Shown here piece after piece: positions 53,260 through 63,416 of a DNA stretch of 64,000 bases; position 1 is the stretch's first letter, and every line of letters starts with the position of its first letter. A model generated the notes under the pieces. The model was not told where the DNA came from, searched no databases, and saw nothing but the letters and a program-made list of their open reading frames with translations. Source of the DNA: Leucobacter luti (GTDB taxonomy: Bacteria > Actinomycetota > Actinomycetes > Actinomycetales > Microbacteriaceae); the NCBI RefSeq assembly GCF_004217175.1, contig NZ_SHKI01000005.1:1-64000 (forward strand), given 5' to 3'. The translations under genes and the position numbers were made by a program.

Positions 53260-53652
53260 CTAGTTGACGGGGCCCGTGTACTTCTCGCCCGGTCCCTTGC
53301 CCGGGGCGTCGGGGATCGCCGAGGCCTCGCGGAACGCGAGCTGCACGGAGCGCAGCCCGTCGCGCAGGCTGCGCGCGTGCATGTCGCTGATCTCGGGCGC
53401 CCCGGCGGTGATGAGCCCGGCGAGCGCGTTGATGAGCTTGCGGCCCTCGTCGAGGTCGGTCTGGGTCTCGGGGTCGTCGGCGAGGCCGACCTTCACGGCT
53501 GCGGCGCTGAGCAGGTGCACGGCCGCGGTGGTGATGACCTCTACGGCTGCCACGTCCGCGATGTCGCGAGTCGCCTGCGCGATGTCTTCCTGCTCCGTGG
53601 TTTCCGGTGCGGCAGGCTGGGTCTGCGGCTGATCGCTCGGGTTCTCGCTCAT
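53260..53652 (-). CDS. DUF1844 protein
   Basis: 130 residues. The central ~80 match DUF1844: DIADVAAVEVITTAAVHLLSAAAVKVGLADDPETQTDLDEGRKLINALAGLI, followed by RDGLRSVQLAFREAS. N-terminal Gln/Pro/Glu-rich tail. It is divergent from infC in many actinobacteria, as here. Function unknown. Confidence 0.9.
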   Translation of the reverse strand: MSENPSDQPQTQPAAPETTEQEDIAQATRDIADVAAVEVITTAAVHLLSAAAVKVGLADDPETQTDLDEGRKLINALAGLITAGAPEISDMHARSLRDGLRSVQLAFREASAIPDAPGKGPGEKYTGPVN

Positions 53653-53658
53653 GCTGTC

Positions 53659-53688
53659 CTGACTGTTACGGCGGTCGTGTGCTAAGAT
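53659..53688 (+). promoter_or_regulatory. infC operon promoter
   Basis: CTGACT (53659–53664), an 18-bp spacer and TAAGAT (53683–53688). The transcript would start near 53695, giving a leader of about 220 nt before infC. Confidence 0.6.
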
Positions 53689-53698
53689 TGGTGACGGT

Positions 53699-53888
53699 TC
53701 TCGGTGAAACGCCGAGATGCGGAAGTGGAGATTCTCCCACCCGGCACCTCTCTAAGGTTACCGGGTTGTTGACACCCCGCCTCTCAGGAGGCAGCAGTAA
53801 GGGTGTGGGACGGCGCGTGCGCGGTCCGGATCTTCCTCCACAGTGACTCCCGTCAGGGAGCGCCCACGGTTCTCCCCCTCCGGGGAGA
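53699..53888 (+). promoter_or_regulatory. Structured 5' leader of infC-rpmI-rplT
   Basis: Four separate hairpins are seen: TCTCGG/CCGAGA (53699–53717), GCCTC/GAGGC (53779–53792), CTCCC/GGGAG (53847–53860) and TCTCCCC/GGGGAGA (53871–53888). The last is 15 bases before the infC ribosome site. infC operons in other phyla are controlled by L20 or IF3 through such leaders; a direct match to a known L20 leader is not evident. Confidence 0.55.
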
Positions 53889-53915
53889 GCGCACACTGAA
53901 GCAGAGGAGCCGGCG

Positions 53916-54521
53916 ATCAGCGATCCCCGTACGAATGACAGAATCCGCGTCACCGAGGTGCGACTGGTTGGTGCCAGTGGCGAGCAGGTCGGTGTCGTGC
54001 CGATTGAGACCGCACTCCGCATGGCGGCTGACGCCGATCTCGATCTCGTAGAGGTTGCCCCGAACTCGAAGCCCCCGGTCGCGAAGATCATGGACTTCGG
54101 CAAGTTCAAGTACGAGGCTGCGCAGAAGGCGAAGGAAGCTCGCCGCAACCAGGCAAACACGGTCCTCAAGGAGGTCCGGTTCCGCCTGAAGATCGACAAG
54201 CACGACTACGAGACCAAGACGAAGCGTGCGGTCGGGTTCCTCTCTCAGGGCGACAAGGTCAAGGCAATGATCCTGTTCCGTGGCCGCGAGCAGTCGCGTC
54301 CCGAGCAGGGCGTGCGCCTCCTCCAGCAGTTCGCTGAGGACATCGCCGAGTTCGGCACCGTTGAGTCTTCCCCCCGGATCGATGGCCGCAACATGGTGAT
54401 GGTCATCGCCCCGCTCAAGAACAAGTCCGAGGCGAAGGCCGAGCTGAACGCTCGCCGCGCCGAGGAAAAGGCCACGCGGAAGGCGGACAAGGCCGCAGAG
54501 GCCGTCCCCACCGACGACTAA
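53916..54521 (+). CDS. infC: Translation initiation factor IF-3 (ATC start)
   Basis: 201 residues, both IF3 domains: [58 protein letters not shown] (linker) and [35 protein letters not shown]. The start is read as ATC at 53916, with AGAGGAG (53903–53909) six bases upstream and the expected N-terminus (I/M)SDPRTNDRI. Later GTG codons would cut the N-domain. IF3 discriminates against such starts, giving known autoregulation of infC. rpmI and rplT follow. Confidence 0.93.
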   Translation: MSDPRTNDRIRVTEVRLVGASGEQVGVVPIETALRMAADADLDLVEVAPNSKPPVAKIMDFGKFKYEAAQKAKEARRNQANTVLKEVRFRLKIDKHDYETKTKRAVGFLSQGDKVKAMILFRGREQSRPEQGVRLLQQFAEDIAEFGTVESSPRIDGRNMVMVIAPLKNKSEAKAELNARRAEEKATRKADKAAEAVPTDD

Positions 54522-54595
54522 TCTTCGGTGCGGCTCCCTGAGCCGAAACCGAGCACATCGCAGCCCTCGGGCGCGCACACAACAAGGAGAAATCG

Positions 54596-54790
54596 ATGCC
54601 AAAGCAGAAGACCCACTCGGGGGCCAAGAAGCGCTTCAAGCTGACCGGTTCCGGCAAGCTCAAGAAGCAGCGTGCTGGCCTGCGCCACAACCTCGAGGTG
54701 AAGTCCTCGCGCCGCAAGCGTCGCCTCGGTGCTGACCAGATCCTGTCAAAGGGTGACGCCAAGCAGGCAATGAAGCTCCTCGGTCACTAA
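54596..54790 (+). CDS. rpmI: 50S ribosomal protein L35
   Basis: 64 residues, highly basic: [20 protein letters not shown]…[32 protein letters not shown] lies before the ATG. It is second in the infC-rpmI-rplT operon, 74 bases after infC. Confidence 0.97.
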   Translation: MPKQKTHSGAKKRFKLTGSGKLKKQRAGLRHNLEVKSSRRKRRLGADQILSKGDAKQAMKLLGH

Positions 54791-54839
54791 GACGCGAGCA
54801 CCACGCTTTTCATCACAGAGTTTGTAAGGAAGAACTGAA

Positions 54840-55223
54840 ATGGCAAGAGTCAAGCGGGCCGTCAACGCCCACAAGAAGCGTCGCGTAATCCTCGAGCGTG
54901 CCGAGGGCTACCGCGGACAGCGTTCGCGTCTGTACCGTAAGGCCAAGGAGCAGGTCACTCACTCCCTCGTCTACGCATACAACGACCGTCGTAAGAAGAA
55001 GGGCGACTTCCGTCGCCTGTGGATCCAGCGCATCAACGCTGGCGCCCGCCTCAACGGCCTCACCTACAACCGCTTCATCCAGGGCCTCGGCCTCGCGGGT
55101 GTCGAGGTTGACCGTCGCATGCTCTCCGAGCTCGCCACGAACGAGCCGGCAGCGTTCGCGACGCTCGTCGAGGTCGCCAAGAAGGCTCTGCCCGAGGACA
55201 CCTCGGCGCCGAAGGCCGCGTAA
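54840..55223 (+). CDS. rplT: 50S ribosomal protein L20
   Basis: 127 residues: [38 protein letters not shown] and [23 protein letters not shown] are typical. L20 builds the early 50S and represses its own operon in several bacteria. AAGGAAG lies before the ATG. A strong terminator closes the operon 19 bases downstream. Confidence 0.97.
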   Translation: MARVKRAVNAHKKRRVILERAEGYRGQRSRLYRKAKEQVTHSLVYAYNDRRKKKGDFRRLWIQRINAGARLNGLTYNRFIQGLGLAGVEVDRRMLSELATNEPAAFATLVEVAKKALPEDTSAPKAA

Positions 55224-55241
55224 CGCGCCCCTCGCACCACA

Positions 55242-55275
55242 CACAAGGCCCCGTCCGGTTGGACGGGGCCTTGTG
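55242..55275 (+). terminator. Strong terminator after rplT
   Basis: A perfect 15-bp stem (55242–55256 with 55261–55275) with a GGTT loop. The arms end in CACAAGG/CCTTGTG. It ends the infC operon. Confidence 0.85.
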
Positions 55276-55327
55276 CATTCCCCGGGCAGGTGCGCGGTGC
55301 CCGGAACCGGCCCGCACCGGGCGCGGG

Positions 55328-55333
55328 TATGGT
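55328..55333 (+). promoter_or_regulatory. −10-like TATGGT, leaderless spacing
   Basis: TATGGT ends six bases (TAGTGG) before the GTG at 55340 of the SpoU methyltransferase gene. Confidence 0.45.
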
Positions 55334-55339
55334 TAGTGG

Positions 55340-56140
55340 GTGATTGAGAACCCGAAGTCAGGCCGCGTGAAGAAGACCGCCGCCCTCGCCCGCAAGAAAG
55401 AGCGCCAGGAGTACGGCCGCTTCCTCGTGGAGGGGCCGCAGGCCGTCCGCGAGCTGCTCGCCTACCGTCCGGGGCTCGCCGACGTCGTCTTCGCGACGAC
55501 CGGGAACGAACCGTGGCAGCACGAGATCGACCGGCTCGCCTCGGACGGCGACGTTGAGCTTGAGCGCGTCACGGGCCAGGTGCTCGCGGCGATGACGGAG
55601 ACGGTCTCGCCGCAGGGGGTCGTCGCCGTGGCGCAGACCTGGGACACGAGCCTGGACGAAGCGTTCGCCGACGCGAAGCTCGTCGTCATCATGCACGAGG
55701 TGCGGGATCCGGGCAACGCGGGCGCCGTGCTGCGCGCCGCGGACGCGGCCGGTGCCGACGCGGTGGTGTTTGCGGGCGAGAGCATCGACCCGTTCCACCC
55801 GAAGGTGGTGCGCTCCACCACCGGTTCGCTGTTCCACTTGCCCGTGGTGGTCGCGCCGGATCTTGCTGCCGTGATCGACGCGGCGCGCGCCGCCGGGCTC
55901 ACCACCCTGGCCGCGGATGTGCGCGGCACCGACCTGCTCGCTGCCCGCTCGGAGGGCGTGCTCGCCGGCCCGATCGCCTGGGTGTTCGGCAACGAGGCGC
56001 GCGGGCTCACGGACACTGAGCGCGCGCTCACGGACCGCTCCCTCAAGCTCCCGATCTACGGCGAGGCAGAGTCGCTGAACCTGGCGACCGCGGCGAGCGT
56101 GCTGATCTACGAGACGGCGTTCGCGCAGCGCGCGAACTGA
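55340..56140 (+). CDS. TrmH/SpoU-family RNA 2'-O-methyltransferase
   Basis: 266 residues. An N-terminal substrate-binding domain (ALARKKERQEYGRFLVEGPQAVRELLAYRPG) is followed by the SPOUT knot: motif 1 HEVRDPGNAGAVLRAADAAGADAV, motif 2 WVFGNEARGLT and motif 3 LPIYGEAESLNLATAASVLIYE. It probably methylates rRNA (RlmB or TsnR-like); the target base is unknown. It sits between rplT and pheST, a conserved location. Confidence 0.92.
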   Translation: MIENPKSGRVKKTAALARKKERQEYGRFLVEGPQAVRELLAYRPGLADVVFATTGNEPWQHEIDRLASDGDVELERVTGQVLAAMTETVSPQGVVAVAQTWDTSLDEAFADAKLVVIMHEVRDPGNAGAVLRAADAAGADAVVFAGESIDPFHPKVVRSTTGSLFHLPVVVAPDLAAVIDAARAAGLTTLAADVRGTDLLAARSEGVLAGPIAWVFGNEARGLTDTERALTDRSLKLPIYGEAESLNLATAASVLIYETAFAQRAN

Positions 56141-56211
56141 GCGCGCCGCCGGGGTCGTACCCAGCTGCCCCGGGGCAGCCGCACTGAGCGGCCGCCCCGG
56201 GGCAGTCTCGG

Positions 56212-57483
56212 CTACGCGAGCAGCGTCGCAGCGAGCTGCTCGCCCGCGCGGAACCCGGGCAGGATCGCGAACACGGCGGACCCCGTGTGTGTGACCCACT
56301 CGTTGAGCAGATCGAGCTCGTCGATCCGCTCCTGAATCGGAACGTACTGCGTGAGCGGGTTGCGCTGGTAACAGGCGAAGAGGAGGCCCGACTCGCCCCC
56401 CTCCTCGTAGTTCACCGCCCGGCGGAAGATCCGCTCGCTCGGGTCTTCCGAGCGCGCGCGCCGAATGTGCGCGTAGCTCGGGATCACCGGGAGCCCGAGC
56501 TCGTTCTTCGCCTCGTAGTCGACGGGGGAGTGCTCGGTGCCGCCCGTGAGCGGCGCCCCGTCCGCGAGTGTGCGGCCGATCGTCTGCTCGCGGCCAGGCC
56601 GGTCAACCCGGTCCCAGGTGTCGAGCTCCATCCGGATGCGGCGCAGCACGAGGGCGGTGCCGCCGGCGAGCCAAGCGGGCTCGGCGGCGGAGGCCGGTCG
56701 ATCCGCGCCACCGAGCCAGACGAGGTCGGTGAAGTCCTCGTCCTTCGGTGCGGGGTTGACCGTCCCGTCGACCTGCCCCATGAGGTTGCGCATGGTGGTG
56801 CCGGCGGCCTCGGAGTCGCGGGCCTGCCGGAACCCCTGCTGGGTCCAGGCGTGATCCGCAAAACTGCGCAGGTCGCGGTGCAGCATGCGCGCCGCGTGCG
56901 CGAGCGGCAGTGTGTCGTCGGCCTGGAGCAGGAGCAGCAGGTCACCGCCGTCGTGCGCCCCGTCGAGCTGGTCGCGGCTGAACGCGGGGAGCGGGGCAAG
57001 CCACTCCGGGCGCTGTGCCGCGTCGACCCGTTCCACGAGGCCGGGTCCCACGCCCACCGTCACGGTGAGCCGCGCGGGGCGCGCGGCAAGCTCCGGTTCC
57101 GAGTCGGCGAGCGGGGCGGCGCCCGAGGTGAGGCCCTCGACGTCACCCGTCAGGATCCGGAACATGCGCCGCAGCGCGTCGCGGTCCGTCTCCGGTTTGA
57201 GCGTGTACGCAATGAAGCGCACGTGGGCCGCCGGGGCGGTGACGACCCCGGCCTGGTGCGCGCCGTGGCAGGGGATCACCTCGTCGCCGAACTCGGACGG
57301 CGCGGGCTCAGCGGTCACCGGATCGCGCAGCGCGCCGATCCCAAGCGCGGCGCCGATCCCGAGTGCGGCGCCGAGCCCGGCGCCCGCAGCGCCGCCAGTG
57401 AGCAGGGCCCGCCGCCCGAAGCGCCGCGTTTCGCGGGCCTCGGGCGACGATGCTGGTGCCGTGTTATCCGGCATGCTCATCAC
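56212..57483 (-). CDS. DyP-type heme peroxidase, Tat-exported (copper-operon copy)
   Basis: 423 residues. The Tat signal RRFGRRALLTGG lies at 20–31 with a long Ala/Gly/Ile core. GXXDG is GQVDG (Asp239) and the proximal histidine is His339 in YAHIRRARSED. It is the last gene of a minus-strand operon with CopC and PCuAC. DyP peroxidases beside copper chaperones occur in Streptomyces (DtpA with ECuC and Sco), where they support copper-oxidase maturation; a similar role is inferred. Starts at 57483 (GTG), 57480 or 57474 (ATG) are all possible; it overlaps the PCuAC stop. Confidence 0.87.
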   Translation of the reverse strand: MMSMPDNTAPASSPEARETRRFGRRALLTGGAAGAGLGAALGIGAALGIGALRDPVTAEPAPSEFGDEVIPCHGAHQAGVVTAPAAHVRFIAYTLKPETDRDALRRMFRILTGDVEGLTSGAAPLADSEPELAARPARLTVTVGVGPGLVERVDAAQRPEWLAPLPAFSRDQLDGAHDGGDLLLLLQADDTLPLAHAARMLHRDLRSFADHAWTQQGFRQARDSEAAGTTMRNLMGQVDGTVNPAPKDEDFTDLVWLGGADRPASAAEPAWLAGGTALVLRRIRMELDTWDRVDRPGREQTIGRTLADGAPLTGGTEHSPVDYEAKNELGLPVIPSYAHIRRARSEDPSERIFRRAVNYEEGGESGLLFACYQRNPLTQYVPIQERIDELDLLNEWVTHTGSAVFAILPGFRAGEQLAATLLA

Positions 57484-58069
57484 TCGACATGTCGCCGTGT
57501 GATCCGCCGTCGGAGTCTTCGATGTCCTCGTAGTTCTCCTGCGCGCCGTCGTAGTCCTTCACGAGCACGCTCGTCTCAACGGTTGAGCCGTCGTCGAAGG
57601 TGAGGGTCAGTTCGACCTCGTCGCCGGCGAGCAGCGGCTTGGGGAGATCCATGAACATGATGTGGTTGCCGCCGGGCTCGAGCTCGAAGCTGCCGCCCGC
57701 GGGAATCACGAAGCCGCCGTCGACCTCGCGCATGACCGAGCTGCCGCCCGAGACGACGGTCTCGTGCAGCTCAACCATCGCCGCAGCGGGGCTCGCGACG
57801 CTCGTGAGCGTGAGATCGCTGTCTCCCGAGTTGGTGAGCGAGCCAAAGACGCCGGTCATGCCGTCGCCGGCCTTCGCCCAGCCGTCGACGATCTCGAACG
57901 AGCTTGCCGCAGTGGCGGCCGAGGTCTCCTGCGCTGCGCCGTTCGTGTCGGAGGTCGCGGGGGTGGTGGAGCAGCCGGTGAGGAGCAGTCCGGCGGCGAG
58001 AGCCGCGCCGGAGAGCGCGAGGAGGCGTCGGGTGGGGCGCAGGGGTGCGGGTGCTGTGGTGGTGATCAC
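57464..58069 (-). CDS. PCuAC-type copper chaperone lipoprotein
   Basis: 201 residues. The lipobox is LLTGC near residues 29–33, so it is anchored outside the membrane. The copper motif H-x~10-M-x~20-H-x-M is seen as VELHET…VMREVDGG…GNHIMFMDL. The tail is acidic with extra His/Met (HGDMSSDEHAG) that may also bind metal. It starts on the copC stop (ATGA overlap) and overlaps the peroxidase gene downstream. PCuAC proteins deliver Cu(I) to oxidases. Confidence 0.9.
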   Translation of the reverse strand: MITTTAPAPLRPTRRLLALSGAALAAGLLLTGCSTTPATSDTNGAAQETSAATAASSFEIVDGWAKAGDGMTGVFGSLTNSGDSDLTLTSVASPAAAMVELHETVVSGGSSVMREVDGGFVIPAGGSFELEPGGNHIMFMDLPKPLLAGDEVELTLTFDDGSTVETSVLVKDYDGAQENYEDIEDSDGGSHGDMSSDEHAG

Positions 58070-58839
58070 TTCTGGTCTCCCTCGGTCGAAGCGGTGTCGG
58101 TGTGGTTCTGTGCGGTGGGTGCCTGCGCGGCGGCAATGTCCTTGGCCATGCCCTGCGCGCGGCGGCGGTTGCCGACGATCGCGGCGGTCACGCCGCCGGC
58201 GATGACGACCACACCACCGATGACCGCGGCGATGATGCCGCCAACGGGCATGCCCGACGCGGCCTTCGTGTCGTCCGCGGCGCCCGCAGCGTCGTGGTCG
58301 TGCGCGGCGTCGTCGTCCGCGTGGTCGTGGTCGCCCTCGGCTGCGTGGTCGTGGTCGCCCTCAGCCTCGTGCTCGGCGTCCTCAAGGCGCTGATCCGCCT
58401 CGACGATTGCCGCGTTCGCGGCGCCGCCGGCGGGCACCGTGATGCCGAATGCACCCTCGATGGGGTGCCCGTCGCTGGAGACGACCCGCCAGGCGGCGGC
58501 ATACTCGCCGGCGGGAAGATCCTTCGCGAGCGGCTGGGTGACCACGGGCCCCGCGATCTCGGGGACGCCGCCGGTGACGTCTGTGCCGTCGGCGTCGGTC
58601 ACCACGATCTCGGTGCCGACCTCGATGATGCTGTTGCTGAACGTGAGTTCGAAGCCGGTGACGGCGTTTGCCGCGTCGTCGACGACCAGTTGCGTGTTGA
58701 TGAGCTCGTCGTGGGCGAGCGCGGGCGCAGCGACGCCGAGAGTGGCGGCGCCGGCGAGCAGCGCGATCGCTGCGACCCGGGTGAAGCGGCGCGGCGCGGC
58801 CGACTGGTCGGACGTGCGTGCGTGTGCAGTGCGAGACAT
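58066..58839 (-). CDS. CopC-domain copper protein with His-rich linker and membrane anchor
   Basis: 257 residues. A signal peptide ends ALA|HDEL, so the mature N-terminus is His, the first Cu(II) ligand of CopC. The SSDGHPIEG segment supplies the later Asp/His ligands. A repeated HDHAAEGD-type linker (near residues 165–190) adds many His/Asp residues. One membrane helix lies near 205–230. No CopD is fused or adjacent. ATG at 58839 preceded by GAGGA; a TTG four codons earlier is possible. Confidence 0.9.
   Translation of the reverse strand: MSRTAHARTSDQSAAPRRFTRVAAIALLAGAATLGVAAPALAHDELINTQLVVDDAANAVTGFELTFSNSIIEVGTEIVVTDADGTDVTGGVPEIAGPVVTQPLAKDLPAGEYAAAWRVVSSDGHPIEGAFGITVPAGGAANAAIVEADQRLEDAEHEAEGDHDHAAEGDHDHADDDAAHDHDAAGAADDTKAASGMPVGGIIAAVIGGVVVIAGGVTAAIVGNRRRAQGMAKDIAAAQAPTAQNHTDTASTEGDQK
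58319..58366 (-). repeat. 24-bp repeat in CopC His-rich linker
   Basis: 58319–58342 and 58343–58366 differ at two positions. They encode GDHDHAAE twice, so the metal-binding linker grew by duplication. Confidence 0.8.
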
Positions 58840-59007
58840 GTGTGTCCTCAAAGGTGTGACCCGGCGTGTGCCGGGGTGAAGTGGCCCCGGGGCAGGGTGC
58901 CCGGGGTGCGCCGAGGGTGCTGCGCGCGGGTGCGCGCAGCACCCGCACGGGTGTGCGGGCGCGAAAAGCTGAACAGCTGAAGCGTGATGGGAGGGCGCGG
59001 AGCGCGC

Positions 59008-59649
59008 TCAGGCGCAGCGCGGCGGACCGCGCCGGCTCATCGCCGACGCGGCGAGGAGTCGGTCTCGCAGCGACACCGCCGCGGGTGTGTTCGGCAGCGC
59101 AGCCGGGCGTGCGAGCGGGACCGGGACCTGAATCTGGTGCTCGGCAACCACGCGGCGCAGGGCGCGCCGGAGCGCGACAAACGCGCGCTCGCCGCGGTGG
59201 AGCAGCGCGATCGTGAGGCACGCGGCGAGCGCGTGTCCGAGCCACATCGCGGCGTCGGCGGAGCCGGCGTCGGCAAGTGCGGGGGAGAAGCCCTGTAGTG
59301 CGGCGAGGTGTGCCGCGTGCGGTGCCTGCGCAATGCCGCCGCTCGCTGCCGGGTCGGTGACGAGCCCCAGGCCGGCGAACATCCAGTGGTAGAGGAACTG
59401 GGCGGTGGCAACGGCGGCGGTGAGCCGCCAGAGGGAGCCAACGCGCCCGGCGAGCGCCACGCAGATCGGCAGTGTCACGATCACGGTGGCGACCACGGAC
59501 GCGAGGGTGATGACCCCGCCGGCGATGCTGTGCGAGCCCGCCGCGAGCAGCGTGACGACCAGTGCGCCGAGCGCGCCGCGGAACACGCGAACGCCGCGAC
59601 TCATCCGGGCGTCCGAATGAGCGCGCGCAGAATGTCGCGGGCTCAGCAT
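59008..59649 (-). CDS. Membrane protein of unknown function, first gene of copper operon
   Basis: 213 residues, about four to five hydrophobic segments (VFRGALGALVVTLLAAGSHS, VITLASVVATVIVTLPICVAL, AAVATAQFLYHWMFAGLGLV, MWLGHALAACLTIALLH). His residues lie at several helix ends (GSHS, YHW, LGHA). The tail is Arg/Pro-rich. The start at 59649 is supported by TAGACT six bases upstream. I do not recognise the family. It is 169 bases upstream of copC, so co-transcription is likely but not certain. Confidence 0.7.
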   Translation of the reverse strand: MLSPRHSARAHSDARMSRGVRVFRGALGALVVTLLAAGSHSIAGGVITLASVVATVIVTLPICVALAGRVGSLWRLTAAVATAQFLYHWMFAGLGLVTDPAASGGIAQAPHAAHLAALQGFSPALADAGSADAAMWLGHALAACLTIALLHRGERAFVALRRALRRVVAEHQIQVPVPLARPAALPNTPAAVSLRDRLLAASAMSRRGPPRCA

Positions 59650-59655
59650 GTCTCA

Positions 59656-59661
59656 AGTCTA
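59656..59661 (-). promoter_or_regulatory. −10-like TAGACT (minus strand), leaderless spacing
   Basis: TAGACT then TGAGAC then the ATG at 59649. It is divergent from the pheS hexamer 30 bases away. Confidence 0.55.
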
Positions 59662-59662
59662 A

Positions 59663-60744
<1,082 letters not shown>

Positions 60745-60745
<1 letters not shown>

Positions 60746-63324
60746 TGCGCGTTCCACTCAGCTGGCTCGGCGAGTTCGTCGAGCTCCCCGAGAGTGTTAC
60801 CCCCGAGCAGGTGCACGCCGATTTGGTGCGCGTCGGCTTCGAGGAAGAGGACATCCGCCGCTTCGACGTGTCCGGCCCCGTGGTGGTCGGCGAGGTGCTG
60901 TCGCGCGAGCCCGAGGAACACTCAAACGGCAAGACCGTCAACTGGTGCCAGGTGCGCGTTGCGCCCGAGGGGCAGCAGGCGGCCGACGGCGGCGCCGACG
61001 TGCGCGGCATCGTCTGCGGTGCGCACAACTTCGAGGCTGGCGACCGCGTCGTCGTGAGCCTGCCGGGCGCTGTGCTGCCCGGCGGGTTCGAGATCTCGGC
61101 CCGCAAGACCTACGGCCACGTGTCCGACGGCATGATCGCCTCGGCGCGCGAGCTCACCCTCGGCGACGACCACGACGGCATCATTGTGCTCTCCCGCTTC
61201 GGGATCGACGCGGAGCCGGGCGCCGACGCGAAGGCATTGCTCGGCCTCGACCAGTCCGCCGTTGAGATCAACGTGACTCCGGATCGCGGCTACGCGTTCT
61301 CGATCCGCGGCGTCGCTCGCGAGGTATCGCACTCCACCGGGGCCGCGTTCAGCGATCCCGCGGCTGCGGTCACGCCCGCGACAGGATCCGGCTTCCCCGT
61401 GGTGCTCGACGACCGCGAGCCGATCCGCGGCCGCGCCGGTGCCACCGGGTTCATCGCCCGCACGGTGCGCGGCATCGACCAGTCGCGGCCCACCCCCGCC
61501 TGGATGGTGGCCCGCCTGCAGCTGGCCGGGATTCGCAGCCTCTCGCTCGAGGTCGACATCTCGAACTACGTGATGCTCGAGCTGGGGCAGCCGCTGCACG
61601 CCTACGACCTCGCGAAGCTCGACGGCGGCATCACCGTGCGCCGCGCGGCGCCGGGAGAGACGCTGCTCACCCTCGACGGGGCCGAGCGCAAGCTCCACGT
61701 CGAAGACCTGGTGATCACTGACGGATCGGGCGTTGTCGGCCTGGCCGGTGTGATGGGCGGCGAATCGACGAAGGTCACCGAGACCACCTCCGACGTGCTC
61801 ATCGAGGCGGCCACGTTCGACTCGGTGTCGATCGCGCGCACCTCGCGGCGCCACAAGCTGCCGAGCGAGGCCTCAAAGCGCTTCGAGCGCGGGGTCGACC
61901 CGCTGGTCGCGCGCGCCGCGGCGCAGCGCATGGTCGATCTGCTCGTTGAGCTCGCCGGCGGCACCGCCGACGAGCTGGGCGCAGAGCTTGTCGCGCCGTG
62001 GGACGCGCCGGAGATTCGGTTGCCGCTCGCGCGTGTCAATGGCCTGATGGGTGCCGATTACACCGACGCCGAGGCGCGCACGGCGATCGAGATGATCGGC
62101 TGCACCGTTACTGACGGCGCGGCCGGCGAACTCGTGGTCACCCCGCCTAGCTGGCGCTCCGACCTCACGCGCCCCGCCGACCTCGTGGAGGAGGTCGCTC
62201 GCGTGGTCGGGTACGACCGGATTCCGTCGGTGCTGCCCGTTGCCCCGCCCGGGCGCGGTCTCACCCGCGCGCAGCGCCTGCGCCGTCGCGCGGCGAACGT
62301 GGTCACGGCCGCGGGGCTCGACGAGGTGCAGAGCTACCCGTTCGTGACCCGCGCGCAGCTCGACGATTTCGGTGCTGGCGCCGAGCCGGTGGTGCCGGTG
62401 ATCGACGGCGTGGCGCAGGGCGACGCCGCGCAGGCCGGTCCCGTTGCCGCCGTGAAGCTCGCGAACCCGCTCGACGGCGAGGCGCCGTTCATGCGCCGCT
62501 CGCTGCTCGCCGGCCTCGTGACTGCGGCGCAGCGCAATGTCTCACGCGGGCTCACGGATCTCGCGCTCGTCGAGTTCGGTGCCGTGTTCGAGCCGCGCCC
62601 CGAACTCGGGACGGCTGAGGTTCCGCCGCTCGCCGAGAAGCCGGCGTCCGAGACGCTCGACGAGCTCTATGGCTCGGTCCCCGCGCAGCCGCGCCGCGCG
62701 GCCGGCCTGCTGATCGGTGACGCCGTCGCGAAGCAGGCCGGCGAGGCAGCGCGCGCAATCGATTGGGCCGACGCGCTCGATGCGGCCCGCATCGTCGCCG
62801 GCGCGGTCTCGGCCGAGCTGGTCGTGACGCAGGGCGCGCATCGCGCGTTCCACCCGGGCCGCACCGCCGAGCTCAGTGTGCGCGTTGACGACGGCCTCGA
62901 GCCCGTCGGCGTCGCGGGCGAACTCCTGCCCGAGCTCGTGGCCGAGTACCACCTGCCCGGCCGCGTGGCGGCCTTTGAGCTCGATCTCGACCGCCTCATC
63001 GAGCTGGCGCCGCGGGAACCCGAGACGCACCCGCTCTCGACCTACCCGGCGGCGACGCAGGACCTCACGCTCGTGGTCGGCGCCGATATTCCGGCCGGCG
63101 ACGTGCTCGCGGTGGTCACCGCGGGCGCCGGCGAGCTGCTCGAGGGCGCCCGCATCGTCGACGACTACCGCGGCACCGGGATCCCCGAGGGGCAGAAGGC
63201 GCTCACCTTCGCGCTGCGCTTCCGGGCGACCGATCGCACGCTGAAGGCCGAGGAGGCGAGCGCGGCGAAGCTCCTGGGCGTCGCCGCCGCGGAGCTCGCG
63301 TTCGACGCGAAGCTCCGCGACTAG
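60745..63324 (+). CDS. pheT: Phenylalanyl-tRNA synthetase β subunit
   Basis: 859 residues, full length: MRVPLSWLGEFVELP start, EMAP-like tRNA-binding domain (~40–160), B3/B4 editing domain (~220–390; RTSRRHKLPSEASKRFERGVDP is conserved), B5 domain, a catalytic-like core with QSYPFV and LANPLDGEAPFMRRSL, and the FDX-ACB anticodon domain at the end (STYPAATQDLTLVV…YRGTGIPEGQKALTFALRFR). Confidence 0.97.
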
Positions 63325-63372
63325 CGCGGCGAGCGCGACGAGCGCCCGCCGGTTCGCGCCGCGCGCACGAGT

Positions 63373-63413
63373 GAGGGCCGTGGGCCGCCGAATCCCGGTG
63401 ACCCGCGGCCCTC
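63373..63413. terminator. Bidirectional hairpin between pheT and VOC gene
   Basis: A 12-bp stem (63373–63384 with 63402–63413, one G·T pair) with a 17-nt loop, exactly between the convergent stops. Confidence 0.65.
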
Positions 63414-63416
63414 GCG

